Assembly: GCA_910587685.1 (NCBI GenBank)
Contig: CAJUMY010000008.1
Coordinates: 1-64,000 of the forward strand
Length of the DNA stretch: 64,000 nucleotides
Direction of reading: 5' to 3'
From: an uncultured Christensenellaceae bacterium
GTDB lineage: Bacteria; Bacillota; Clostridia; Christensenellales; UBA3700
The notes under the pieces are model-generated. The model was not told where the DNA came from. It made no database searches and saw only the letters and a program-made list of their open reading frames with translations. The stretch's first letter is position 1. Each line of letters begins with the position of its first letter. Shown here piece after piece: positions 54,681 to 62,991 of the stretch. Both the position numbers and the translations under genes were made by a program.

Positions 54681-56018
54681 ATGAAAGATGCAAAACAGTT
54701 ATGGAAAGAAGTACAGGACGTATTATCGAAAGAACTATCGGTAGTCGCTATGGAAGTATGGATACAACCGCTCGAACCCGTATGTATTTACGGCAATAAG
54801 CTCATACTCCTCGCAGTGCTCAAGAACGCAAAGGCGAGTATCATGCGCAACTACAGCGAGAAGATAAGGAACGCCATTAACGACGTCAATACTTTCGTTA
54901 CGGACTTCGACGTTATAACCGAGGACGAAAGACAGGCGTACGAGAGCGGAAATGTTGAAAAGAAAGAGGAACCGAAGGAAAACAAGTGCGTTTTCGATCC
55001 GTGTTTCACGTTCGATAATTTCGTCATAGGCGGAAGCAACCAGATAGCTTACGCCGCCGCTAAAGCCGTCGCCCAAAATCCGGGACAACAGCACAACCCG
55101 TTATTTATTTACGGAGGCGTCGGTCTCGGCAAGACGCACATCATGCACGCTATCGGCAATCACATTTACTCGAAGAATCCGTCCGCAAAAATACTCTACG
55201 TCACCACGGCGCAGTTCATCAACGATTTCATAGACTCTATACGTAACAATAACGACAACGAGAACCGTATGTTCAGAGAAAAGTATAGAGACGTCGACGT
55301 GCTCATGCTCGACGATATACAGTTCATCGCGGGAAAAGAGGCGACGCAGGAAGCGCTCTTCCATACGTTCAACGACCTCTACCATTTCAAGAAACAGATA
55401 ATCTTGTCGAGCGACCGTCATCCGAAAGAACTTACGTTTTTGGACGAGAGACTGCGTTCGAGGTTTTCATACGGACTGACGTGCGATATAACGGCGCCCG
55501 ATATTGAGACGAGGATAGCTATCCTCGAGCGAAAGGCGTACGCGAAGAAGTGCGCGGTGCCTAGCGACGTGCTCAACTTTATAGCGGAGAATATCAATAC
55601 CAATATAAGAGAACTCGAAGGAGCGCTCAACAAAGTAATATTTTACGCCGCTCTCGTCGGTCGGGAGATAGATTCCGTCGACATCGTAAAAGAGGCGCTC
55701 AAGGACGAGATAGAGTCGGGAAGCCACGCTCTCACGATAGATACGATAGTCGAAAAGGTTTGCTCTTACTATAACGTTTCGAAAAAAGATCTCGTCGGAA
55801 AGAAGAGGACGAGCGCGATAACCGAGCCGAGATTCATGTGTATATATCTCATCAACGATATTCTGTCTCTGCCGCTCGTCGCGATAGGCGAATACTTCGG
55901 CGGACGCGATCACGCCACGATAATCCACGCCCGCGACAAGGTCGCAATGGCGCTCGAGAACGATATGAAGACCAAAATAGATTTCAAGAATCTCAAGAAT
56001 ATGATAATGCGTAAGTAA
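54681..56018 (+). CDS. dnaA: Chromosomal replication initiator DnaA
   Basis: 445 residues. Domain I (about 1-85) begins 'AKQLWKEVQDVLSKE'. The AAA+ domain III has Walker A 'GGVGLGKTHIMHAIGN', Walker B 'VLMLDDIQFIAG' and 'DRHPKELTFLDERLRSRFSYGL'. The C-terminal DNA-binding domain IV carries the signature 'GGRDHATIIHARDKV'. Domain II is short. No Shine-Dalgarno site precedes the ATG. Followed by dnaN 45 bases later. Confidence 0.97.
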   Translation: MKDAKQLWKEVQDVLSKELSVVAMEVWIQPLEPVCIYGNKLILLAVLKNAKASIMRNYSEKIRNAINDVNTFVTDFDVITEDERQAYESGNVEKKEEPKENKCVFDPCFTFDNFVIGGSNQIAYAAAKAVAQNPGQQHNPLFIYGGVGLGKTHIMHAIGNHIYSKNPSAKILYVTTAQFINDFIDSIRNNNDNENRMFREKYRDVDVLMLDDIQFIAGKEATQEALFHTFNDLYHFKKQIILSSDRHPKELTFLDERLRSRFSYGLTCDITAPDIETRIAILERKAYAKKCAVPSDVLNFIAENINTNIRELEGALNKVIFYAALVGREIDSVDIVKEALKDEIESGSHALTIDTIVEKVCSYYNVSKKDLVGKKRTSAITEPRFMCIYLINDILSLPLVAIGEYFGGRDHATIIHARDKVAMALENDMKTKIDFKNLKNMIMRK

Positions 56019-56062
56019 AATAAAGAGGAAAACGACACCCTTGAAAGGGGAAGGAGAAAGAT

Positions 56063-57169
56063 ATGAAACTGATATGTAACGGACTTGAACTGGCGGACGC
56101 GTTCCAAAAGGTAATAAAAGCGATTCCCGTCAAGAAAGGGATACCGATCTTAGAAGGAGTCAAACTATCGGCGCAGGGCAACGAACTCGTGCTTTCGGCG
56201 ACCGATACTAATTTTGCGATAATAAAGACCATAAGGGCCGACGTCATGATAGAGGGAGAGACCGTAGTTCCCGGTAAGTTCTTTGCCGAGTTCGTGAGGA
56301 AACTTTCAGGCGAGAGTCAGATAGAGCTCGATATGATAGACGATTTGGTCATAAAAGTGAAATATATGGACAGCGAGATCAAGCTGCACTGTATGGACGT
56401 GAACGAATTTCCGCCTATCAATATACTTTCTCCCGATACGGTCGTTACAATGAAGCAGGCGGAGCTCAAGGACCTCGTAGATAAGATAATCTTTTCCGCG
56501 TCGCAGGAAGATTCGAGACCGATACTCAAAGGCGTGCTCTTCAAGCTCGATAAGGATACCCTTACGGGAGTCGCGCTCGACGGATACAGGCTCGCTATCG
56601 TAAAGAAGACCATCGACAGAGAATACGACTCGAGAGATATCGTGATTCCCGCGAAGAACCTCTTTGAAATATCCAAACTCATAGAGGACGGAGAGAATAT
56701 ACTCAAGCTCGTCATTTCCGATAAGATGCTAATGGTCGATATGGATCATACGAAGATAATTACTTCCCTGCTCGAAGGAGATTTCATTGCCTACGAGAAA
56801 ATAATACCCAAGCAGTTCGAGACGGAAGTCGTCATTAACAAGGATCAGTTCGAGAGCAGTCTCGACAGAGTCTCGATAATTTCGAGGATCAGTAAGAATA
56901 ACTATATAAAGCTCGATATTAAGGAAAAGATAGTCACGATATCCGCAGACGCAAATATAGGAAACGTCAAAGAAAACGTCGCGATCTCTCTCGAGGGAAA
57001 GGACCTCACTATAGGACTCAACGCGAAGTACGTTGCGGACTGTCTGAAGGTGATAGGAGACGAGTTCGTTAAGATAAGAACGACTAATTCGATAATGCCC
57101 TGCACGATAGTTCCGACGGAAGGAGACGAGTTCCTCTATTTGGTACTGCCGCTGCGCGTAATGGAATAA
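56063..57169 (+). CDS. dnaN: DNA polymerase III beta (sliding clamp)
   Basis: 368 residues, three-fold clamp domains. Recognisable by 'VKKGIPILEGVKLSAQGNELVLSATD' near the start, 'VAMISIV'-free clamp strands and the C-terminal 'PTEGDEFLYLVLPLRVM', which is the beta clamp end. GAAGGAG lies 8 bases before the ATG. Normally recF follows; here a terminator and repeats do. Confidence 0.95.
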   Translation: MKLICNGLELADAFQKVIKAIPVKKGIPILEGVKLSAQGNELVLSATDTNFAIIKTIRADVMIEGETVVPGKFFAEFVRKLSGESQIELDMIDDLVIKVKYMDSEIKLHCMDVNEFPPINILSPDTVVTMKQAELKDLVDKIIFSASQEDSRPILKGVLFKLDKDTLTGVALDGYRLAIVKKTIDREYDSRDIVIPAKNLFEISKLIEDGENILKLVISDKMLMVDMDHTKIITSLLEGDFIAYEKIIPKQFETEVVINKDQFESSLDRVSIISRISKNNYIKLDIKEKIVTISADANIGNVKENVAISLEGKDLTIGLNAKYVADCLKVIGDEFVKIRTTNSIMPCTIVPTEGDEFLYLVLPLRVME

Positions 57170-57191
57170 TATTCGGACGAAGAAAACATAT

Positions 57192-57229
57192 ACGGCAAAA
57201 CGAGAATAACGCGTTTTGCCGTTTTTTTT
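57192..57229 (+). terminator. Rho-independent terminator after dnaN
   Basis: ACGGCAAAACG/CGTTTTGCCGT, perfect 11-bp stem, U8. Confidence 0.9.
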
Positions 57230-57259
57230 ATATGGTTTTTATCCATAAATAAGTTTATA

Positions 57260-57440
57260 GCTACAATATCAAGTATTCCGCGTAAAAGTAACAGAAAAAG
57301 ACGGCGAAAAGTAGCTTTTGCCGCGTTTAATATACGAAATTCCACCTATAATATCAAAAATGTCACCTTTAGTTACCGAAATTCCACCTAAAAGTAACAT
57401 AGAAAGACGGCGAAAATAGCTTTTGCCATATTAAGGGTTG
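57260..57440 (-). repeat. Modular interspersed repeat, copy B
   Basis: Reverse orientation to copy A. Two units about 106 bases apart: ATTCCGCGTAAAAGTAAC (57274) and ATTCCACCTAAAAGTAAC (57380), each followed by AGACGGCGAAAA and GCTTTTGCC. Between them sit ATTCCACCTATAATATC and TGTCACCTTTAGTTACC. Fills most of the 355-base gap between dnaN and parB. Confidence 0.8.
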
Positions 57441-57464
57441 CAATGCTACCGAAAGTTTAAGAAA

Positions 57465-57495
57465 ATAAAAAAGCATACCGAAAAAATCGGTATGC
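57465..57495 (-). terminator. Terminator after parB
   Basis: GCATACCGA/TCGGTATGC with a 5-nt loop; U run on the left. Confidence 0.8.
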
Positions 57496-57524
57496 ATATA
57501 TGTAGGTTTTATTAAATTTTGCCT

Positions 57525-58409
57525 TTAGTCCTTGAGACTCATGATGAGCGAATATATGCGTTCGAGGTCGTCTCGCGTATAGTAGTCTATATAAAAACGT
57601 CCTTTGCTGTCCGTTCCTACCGCCTTTACTTTCGTTGCGAAGATACGTTTCATATCGTTGACCATATTCTTGAGCTCCGCGGAAATCGGCGCTTTAGTCC
57701 TGACTCTGGTATCTCTAGTTAGATATGCGTTGACCATCGCTTCGAGATCTCTGACGCTCATCTGTTTGTCGGCGCAGGCGCGAGCGTAGCTTATCTGAGT
57801 GTCCTTATCCTTTATCGCGATGAGAGTTCTCGCTTGCCCTGCCGTAAGACGGCCTTCGCGGACCATTTCGATGACTTCGGGATAAAGGTTGAGAAGTCGC
57901 ATCGTGTTGGCGAGCGCCGAACGGCTCTTTCCGAGACGTTGCGCAAGTACTTCCTGCGTTACTGAGTGCTCTTGCATGAGCGACTTTAATGCGAACGCTT
58001 CTTCTATCGGGTTCAGCTCTTCTCTTTGGATATTCTCGATAAGCGCGATTTCTTTCCGCTCCTGCTCGGTATAGTTCCTTACAATGACGGGAACGGCGGA
58101 CAGTCCTGCAATTTTTGCCGCTCTATATCTCCTCTCGCCTGCTACTATAACGTATCTTCCGCCCGTTTTGCATACCAAAAGAGGTTGAAGGATGCCGAAG
58201 TTGCGTATGGAGCCAGCGAGATTATTGAGCTCTTCTTCGTCGAAGTTCTTACGCGGCTGATCCTTGTTGGCATCGATAAGATCGATAGCTATTTCGCTAA
58301 CGCCTTTGTTGAGCTTTCCTTCGTTGTCATAGGTTTTGACTTCTACCTGAAGGTCGGAAAAAAGTGCGTCAAGCCCTGCTCCCAATACTTTTTTACTTGG
58401 ATTAGCCAT
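57525..58409 (-). CDS. parB: Chromosome partitioning protein ParB (Spo0J)
   Basis: 294 residues. CTP-binding clamp that loads at parS. Box I 'IDANKDQPRKNFDEEELNNLAGSI', box II 'VAGERRYRAAKIAGL', 'IALIENIQREELNPIEEAFAL', then the helix-turn-helix 'SVTQEVLAQRLGKSRSALANTMRLLNL'. I start at ATG 58409 (GAGGGG upstream). It is transcribed after parA but separated from it by about 800 bases. Confidence 0.95.
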   Translation of the reverse strand: MANPSKKVLGAGLDALFSDLQVEVKTYDNEGKLNKGVSEIAIDLIDANKDQPRKNFDEEELNNLAGSIRNFGILQPLLVCKTGGRYVIVAGERRYRAAKIAGLSAVPVIVRNYTEQERKEIALIENIQREELNPIEEAFALKSLMQEHSVTQEVLAQRLGKSRSALANTMRLLNLYPEVIEMVREGRLTAGQARTLIAIKDKDTQISYARACADKQMSVRDLEAMVNAYLTRDTRVRTKAPISAELKNMVNDMKRIFATKVKAVGTDSKGRFYIDYYTRDDLERIYSLIMSLKD

Positions 58410-59206
58410 AGAGAAACCCCTCGCTTTTTTATAAATTTTGTTAAACAAATCATATAGCGTCTTTTTAAGCTATCGCTTTATTTTACAACAAAAAACACAA
58501 TATAGCAATACTATTTTTAGAAAATAGGTTAAAATTTTTGTATAAATGTCGAAAACGTTTGATAAAATCAAAAATGTTTCACACTGTGACGCAGGGCGTT
58601 ATCCGGTATCGGTAAAAAATAGGAGTTGAAAAAGAAAACCCATGATACATCTCTTACGAGACCCAAAACGGTAGCGTACCAACAGCAAAGACGTAGAGAA
58701 TCTCGCCGAATTAGAACGTGAACTTATATATGGCAAAGGGTAAAAGCCAACAAACTGCTGTTTCCACTTTTAATATCAAAAATTCCACTTATAATATAAG
58801 AAATGTCACCTTTGGTTACTAAGATTCCACCTAAAAGTAACAAAGAAAGACGGAGGGAAGTAGCTTTTGTCACGTTTGATATATGAAATTCCACTTATAA
58901 TATAAGAAATGTCACCTTTAGTTACCAAAATTCCACCAAAAAGTTACAAAAAGTACGGTAAAAACGGTTTTTTTCGCCTTTAATATAAAAAATGCCGTAT
59001 AAAAGTTATGTTATAAAACTGTGAAAGACGGCTTTGCCACCTTTAATATCAATAATTCCACTTATAGTTTACAATATGTCACCTATAAGTTCTTCTTCTA
59101 TTATTTGCAAAATGGCGGCTCGGGGCGATAGATAGTTCTCGAAAGTCGAAAAATTCGCTTCTTTTTCATCAATAGAGGTATAAACGTTCATTGATTGCCG
59201 TTAGTT
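58410..59206. other. parA-parB intergenic region
   Basis: 797 bases between two genes that usually abut. It holds repeat array C and a 120-base stretch (58640-58740) with short open frames, such as one ending 'ENLAELERELIYGKG', which may be a gene scrap too short to identify. No full parS site. Confidence 0.6.
58761..59090 (-). repeat. Modular interspersed repeat array, copy C
   Basis: The longest array, about 330 bases. ATTCCACTTATAATATAAG at 58782 and 58878 (96-base spacing), each followed by TGTCACCTTTAGTTACC-like sequence, and a diverged third unit at 59055. ATTCCACCTAAAAGTAAC with AGACGG and TTTTGTCACG complete the unit. In one orientation, same as copy B. Confidence 0.8.
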
Positions 59207-59977
59207 TTACGATGCGGACTTCGACCTCGCTATAAATTCCTCGACAAGCGCATTGTACGCCTTCGCTCCCGACGATTTCATATCGTATTTTACTATGGGC
59301 AGACCGAAAGAAGGCGCTTCCGCAAGGCGAACGTTCCTCGGTATCGTCGTTTTGAATACTTTATCCTTAAAGTATTCTTCTATCTCGCGGCGAACCGAAA
59401 GCGTCAAGTTGGATCGCTTATCATACATCGTAAGGATGATGCCCTCTATCCGAATGTTGGGATTTAGGTATTTTTGGACCTGCCGCAGCGTGTACATCAG
59501 TTGGCTGAGACCCAGCATCGATAGATATTCGCATTGAAGAGGTATCATGAGGGCGTCGCTCGCGCTGAGCGCGTTGACGGTGAGCAGTCCCAAAGAAGGC
59601 GGACAGTCTATCATAATGTAGTCAAAGTCGTCTTTTATCGCTTCCAAGGCCTGTTTAAGTATGAGTTCTCTGCCCTTTTCTACCGAGCAGAGCTCTATCT
59701 CCGCTCCCGCAAGAGAAGTGCACGACGGAATTATCTTAAGGCTCGCTATATCAGTGTCTCTTATGACGTTATCGCGTAAAACGTCGGCTTTTCCTATCAA
59801 AAGCTCGTATACTGTATTGTGATTGACGTGTATGCCGAGAGCGTTCGATGCGTTCGCCTGCGAATCGAGATCTATTATGAGGACTTTATATCCTTTGCTT
59901 GCCAAAAATGCCGAAGTATTGACGCAACTGGTAGTCTTTCCGACGCCGCCTTTTTGATTGATGAACGAATAAATCAT
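59207..59977 (-). CDS. parA: Chromosome partitioning ATPase ParA (Soj)
   Basis: 256 residues. Deviant Walker A 'NQKGGVGKTTSCVN', Walker A' 'LIIDLDSQANASNALG' and Walker B 'DYIMIDCPPSLGLL'. A nucleoid-binding ATPase that works with ParB and modulates DnaA. The end 'RNVRLAEAPSFGLPIVKYD' is typical of chromosomal Soj. It follows rsmG in the usual gene order, with repeat copy D in the gap between them. Confidence 0.95.
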   Translation of the reverse strand: MIYSFINQKGGVGKTTSCVNTSAFLASKGYKVLIIDLDSQANASNALGIHVNHNTVYELLIGKADVLRDNVIRDTDIASLKIIPSCTSLAGAEIELCSVEKGRELILKQALEAIKDDFDYIMIDCPPSLGLLTVNALSASDALMIPLQCEYLSMLGLSQLMYTLRQVQKYLNPNIRIEGIILTMYDKRSNLTLSVRREIEEYFKDKVFKTTIPRNVRLAEAPSFGLPIVKYDMKSSGAKAYNALVEEFIARSKSAS

Positions 59978-60366
59978 AATATTATAGCTCCTTTTTTATT
60001 TTACGATAGCCGGTGATTCTTTTCTTTTTACGTATTTTAAGATTTTCTTCTGCGTGTATCGGTCAATAGAAAATATGAGCCGCATAATATAAAAATAGCT
60101 ATACATATATCATAGTTTTGATAAAGTACAGCTTGTCTTCAGTATATTTTTTCGCCAAAAGCGCCGCTTTCTTTGAATGTTAAGTTTTGTATCTATAACT
60201 ATAAAAAATAGCTTTATCTTAGGAAATTTATGTAACAATAATTAACATTTTGTAACTTTTAAGTGGAATTTTTGATATTAAAAGTGGCAAAATTGATATT
60301 ACAGCTTACATTAAGACCATTTGCTTCCGATTTTGGTTGCAAAAAATTTTTTGCCGCGAAAACCGC
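59978..60366. other. rsmG-parA intergenic region
   Basis: 389 AT-rich bases containing repeat copy D (60250-60301). No gene and no clear promoter were assigned. Confidence 0.5.
60250..60301 (+). repeat. Modular interspersed repeat, copy D
   Basis: GTAACTTTTAAGTGGAATTT, then GATATTAAAAGTGGCAAAA and GATATTAC. Same orientation as copy A and opposite to B and C. Confidence 0.75.
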
Positions 60367-61065
60367 TCATAACGGCTCGAGTCTCGGCTTGTTTTTTCCT
60401 CTCGGGTATTTTTTATCGGTGTCTCTGCATTTTTTTATTATGACGAAAGAGTGAGTAATGTCGCTTGACGGAAGAACTACCTCCTCCGCGGCTATAACTT
60501 CGCCGTTTAATAGTCTTAATGCGTTTTTCGCGACGGATATCTCCTCTTTATAATTGCTTCCCTTATATGCGACGAGCGTTCCGCCTACCTTTAGGAGCGG
60601 AAGAGCGTATTCAACGAGCGTCGGAAGCGGAGCTACCGCGCGCGCGACGGCTGCATCGTAACGGTTTCTGCTTTTTAACGCCGCGTCCTCTATCCTCATA
60701 TGCGTAGCCGTTACGTTCCTAAGCTCGAGTTTTTCGGCGACTTCGCGAAGGAAGCCTACGCGTTTAAGCAAAGAGTCGTACGTATCGATCTTTATATCTT
60801 CCCTTACGATGCATAGAGGTATCGAAGGAAAACCCGCGCCAGCGCCTATATCTACGACGATAGAGCCCTTCTCTATATATTTTTCGCCGTAAACGCTGTC
60901 GATGAAGTGCTTTAGATATACTTCATTCCTATCGGTTATTGCGGTAAGATTGAATTTTTCGTTCCACTCTATCAAAAGCGAGTAGTATTTTTCGAACTTT
61001 TCGAGTATATTTTCGCAGGCGGGCAGCGACAGTCTTTCAAGTTCGCCACATAAAACGGATCGCAT
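60367..61065 (-). CDS. rsmG: 16S rRNA (guanine527-N7)-methyltransferase
   Basis: 232 residues. SAM-binding loop 'VDIGAGAGFPSIPLCI', 'NEKFNLTAITDRNEVYLKHFIDS' and 'RAVAPLPTLVEYALPLLKVGGTLVAYKG' are characteristic of RsmG (GidB), which methylates G527 and influences streptomycin sensitivity. I start at ATG 61065 with AGGGGG inside the end of mnmG; two bases separate it from the mnmG stop. Confidence 0.95.
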   Translation of the reverse strand: MRSVLCGELERLSLPACENILEKFEKYYSLLIEWNEKFNLTAITDRNEVYLKHFIDSVYGEKYIEKGSIVVDIGAGAGFPSIPLCIVREDIKIDTYDSLLKRVGFLREVAEKLELRNVTATHMRIEDAALKSRNRYDAAVARAVAPLPTLVEYALPLLKVGGTLVAYKGSNYKEEISVAKNALRLLNGEVIAAEEVVLPSSDITHSFVIIKKCRDTDKKYPRGKNKPRLEPL

Positions 61066-61067
61066 TG

Positions 61068-62984
61068 TTAGTCCCCCTTCATCTTGAAAAGACATATCAT
61101 GAGGACCGTTATATCGGCGGGAGAAACGCCTGATATTCTCGACGCCTGTCCGAGACTTCTCGGGCGTATCTTATCGAGTTTTTGTCGAGCTTCGAGTCTC
61201 AATCCTTCGAGGGAAAGATAGTCGAAGTCGTCGGGAAGAAGTCTTTCTTCGAGCTTCTTGAACTCTTTTATATTGGCGTTTTGTTTGTCAAGATAACCTT
61301 TGTATTTTATGCGGGTCTCCACTTCGGCAAACGCTCTTTTGTCGAGAGAAGATAGTTCGTCAAAATATTCCGTGAGATCGCCTGCCGTTATATTCGACCT
61401 CTTGAGCATATCTTCGTAAGTAAGCCCGTTCGTCGGGATATTTTCGCCCTTTGCAGTGAAGAGCGCTCCGTATTCTTTTGGAGATATTGAACGCGAAAGT
61501 TTCGATTCGATATCTTCGATAGCATTTTTTCTTTTCAGATATCTTGAATATCTCTCCTCGGTGACTAAACCTATTCCGTAGCCTTTGGGCGTCAATCTAA
61601 CGTCGGCGTTTTCCTGTCTCAAATTGAGACGGTACTCGGCGCGAGCCGTCATCATGCGGTACGGTTCGTTGGTGCCTTTGGTCACAAGATCGTCGATAAG
61701 AACGCCGATATACGCCTCGTCTCTTCCGAGCACGAACGGCTCACTTCCTTCGAGATAAAGCGCCGCGTTGATACCCGCCATAAGACCCTGCGCCGCCGCT
61801 TCTTCATATCCGCTCGAACCGTTGACCTGTCCTGCGAAATAGAGTCCTTTTATATGCTTTGCGCTAAGTGTCGGCAATAACGATAGCGAGTCTATGCAGT
61901 CGTATTCGATCGCGTACGCGTAACGCATTATCTTAACGTTTTCCATGCCTTCGACGGAGCGGTACATGAGCAGCTGAACGTCGTGCGGCATTGACGACGA
62001 CATTCCTTGAACGTACATTTCGTTAGTCAAGAGCGATTCCGGCTCTATGAACAGCTGGTGCCGCGATTTGTCGGCAAAACGCATTACTTTATCCTCTATC
62101 GACGGACAATATCTCGGACCCGTCGACTTTATCGAGCCGTTATATAAAGGAGAACGATGGATATTGTCGGTTATTATCTTATGCGTTTTTTCGTTAGTGT
62201 AGGTAAGATAACAAGGGCATTTATTCTCGATATATCCGTCGGTCATAAATGAAAACGGATATATCTTATCGTCGCCGTTTTGGACGGTCATTTTGCTAAG
62301 ATCCAATGAGTTTTTATCTACTCTCGCAGGAGTTCCCGTCTTGAATCTTCTTACGGGTATATCCAATGAGAGGATGCTTTTAGTAAGATGCGTCGCTCTC
62401 TTGAAGCCCGAAGGTCCTGTATAGTCGCGCCATTCGCCGATGATAATGTCGGAATCGAGATATACTCCCGTCGCAACGATGACGGTCGGCGCGTAATATA
62501 TGCTTCCGAGAGTCGTTTTGACGCCGGTAACGATCCCTCCGCGCGTCAATATCTCGCTTGCTTCGCTCTGAAGGATCGTTATGTTCTTTTCGTTTTCGAT
62601 AACGTTTTTCATAGAATGATGATACGCTATCTTATCCGCCTGTCCTCGCAACGAGTGAACGGCTGGTCCTTTCCCTAGATTGAGCATACGAAGCTGCAGG
62701 GCAGTTCTGTCGGCGTTGAGTCCCATTTCTCCGCCGAGAGCGTCGATCTCGCGAACAAGATGCCCTTTTGCCGTTCCGCCTATAGACGGATTGCACGCCA
62801 TAAACGCTATGGCGTCGAGCGAAAGAGTCAAAAGAAGCGTCTTATGCCCCTTTCTTGCCGTCGCAAGCGCGGCTTCTACGCCCGCGTGTCCGCCGCCTAT
62901 AACTATCGTATCGAATACGTTATCTTTTGCGGAGATATTAGAAAAATTATTTTCATTTGTTAAAACTTCTGAAAAATTCGTCAT
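61068..62984 (-). CDS. mnmG: tRNA uridine-5-carboxymethylaminomethyl modification enzyme MnmG
   Basis: 638 residues. FAD-binding 'DTIVIGGGHAGVEAALATARKGH', 'MACNPSIGGTAKGHLVREIDALGGEM' and 'DLVTKGTNEPYRMMTARAEYRL' are the MnmG signatures; the helical C-terminus binds MnmE. With MnmE it forms the cmnm5U34 modification of tRNAs. The start at 62984 is preceded closely by the mnmE stop at 62992. Confidence 0.97.
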   Translation of the reverse strand: MTNFSEVLTNENNFSNISAKDNVFDTIVIGGGHAGVEAALATARKGHKTLLLTLSLDAIAFMACNPSIGGTAKGHLVREIDALGGEMGLNADRTALQLRMLNLGKGPAVHSLRGQADKIAYHHSMKNVIENEKNITILQSEASEILTRGGIVTGVKTTLGSIYYAPTVIVATGVYLDSDIIIGEWRDYTGPSGFKRATHLTKSILSLDIPVRRFKTGTPARVDKNSLDLSKMTVQNGDDKIYPFSFMTDGYIENKCPCYLTYTNEKTHKIITDNIHRSPLYNGSIKSTGPRYCPSIEDKVMRFADKSRHQLFIEPESLLTNEMYVQGMSSSMPHDVQLLMYRSVEGMENVKIMRYAYAIEYDCIDSLSLLPTLSAKHIKGLYFAGQVNGSSGYEEAAAQGLMAGINAALYLEGSEPFVLGRDEAYIGVLIDDLVTKGTNEPYRMMTARAEYRLNLRQENADVRLTPKGYGIGLVTEERYSRYLKRKNAIEDIESKLSRSISPKEYGALFTAKGENIPTNGLTYEDMLKRSNITAGDLTEYFDELSSLDKRAFAEVETRIKYKGYLDKQNANIKEFKKLEERLLPDDFDYLSLEGLRLEARQKLDKIRPRSLGQASRISGVSPADITVLMICLFKMKGD

Positions 62985-62991
62985 TTCGTTC

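Noticed and set aside
58575..58590. parS-like sequence TGTTTCACACTGTGAC between parA and parB
   Set aside because: Only the left half matches the parS consensus TGTTTCACGTGAAACA; the right half differs at every position.
58640..58740. Remnant of a transposase or other gene
   Set aside because: Short frames with stops; the phrases are too short to assign to any family.
58761..59090. CRISPR array
   Set aside because: Spacing is irregular, modules overlap and vary, and no cas genes are present.
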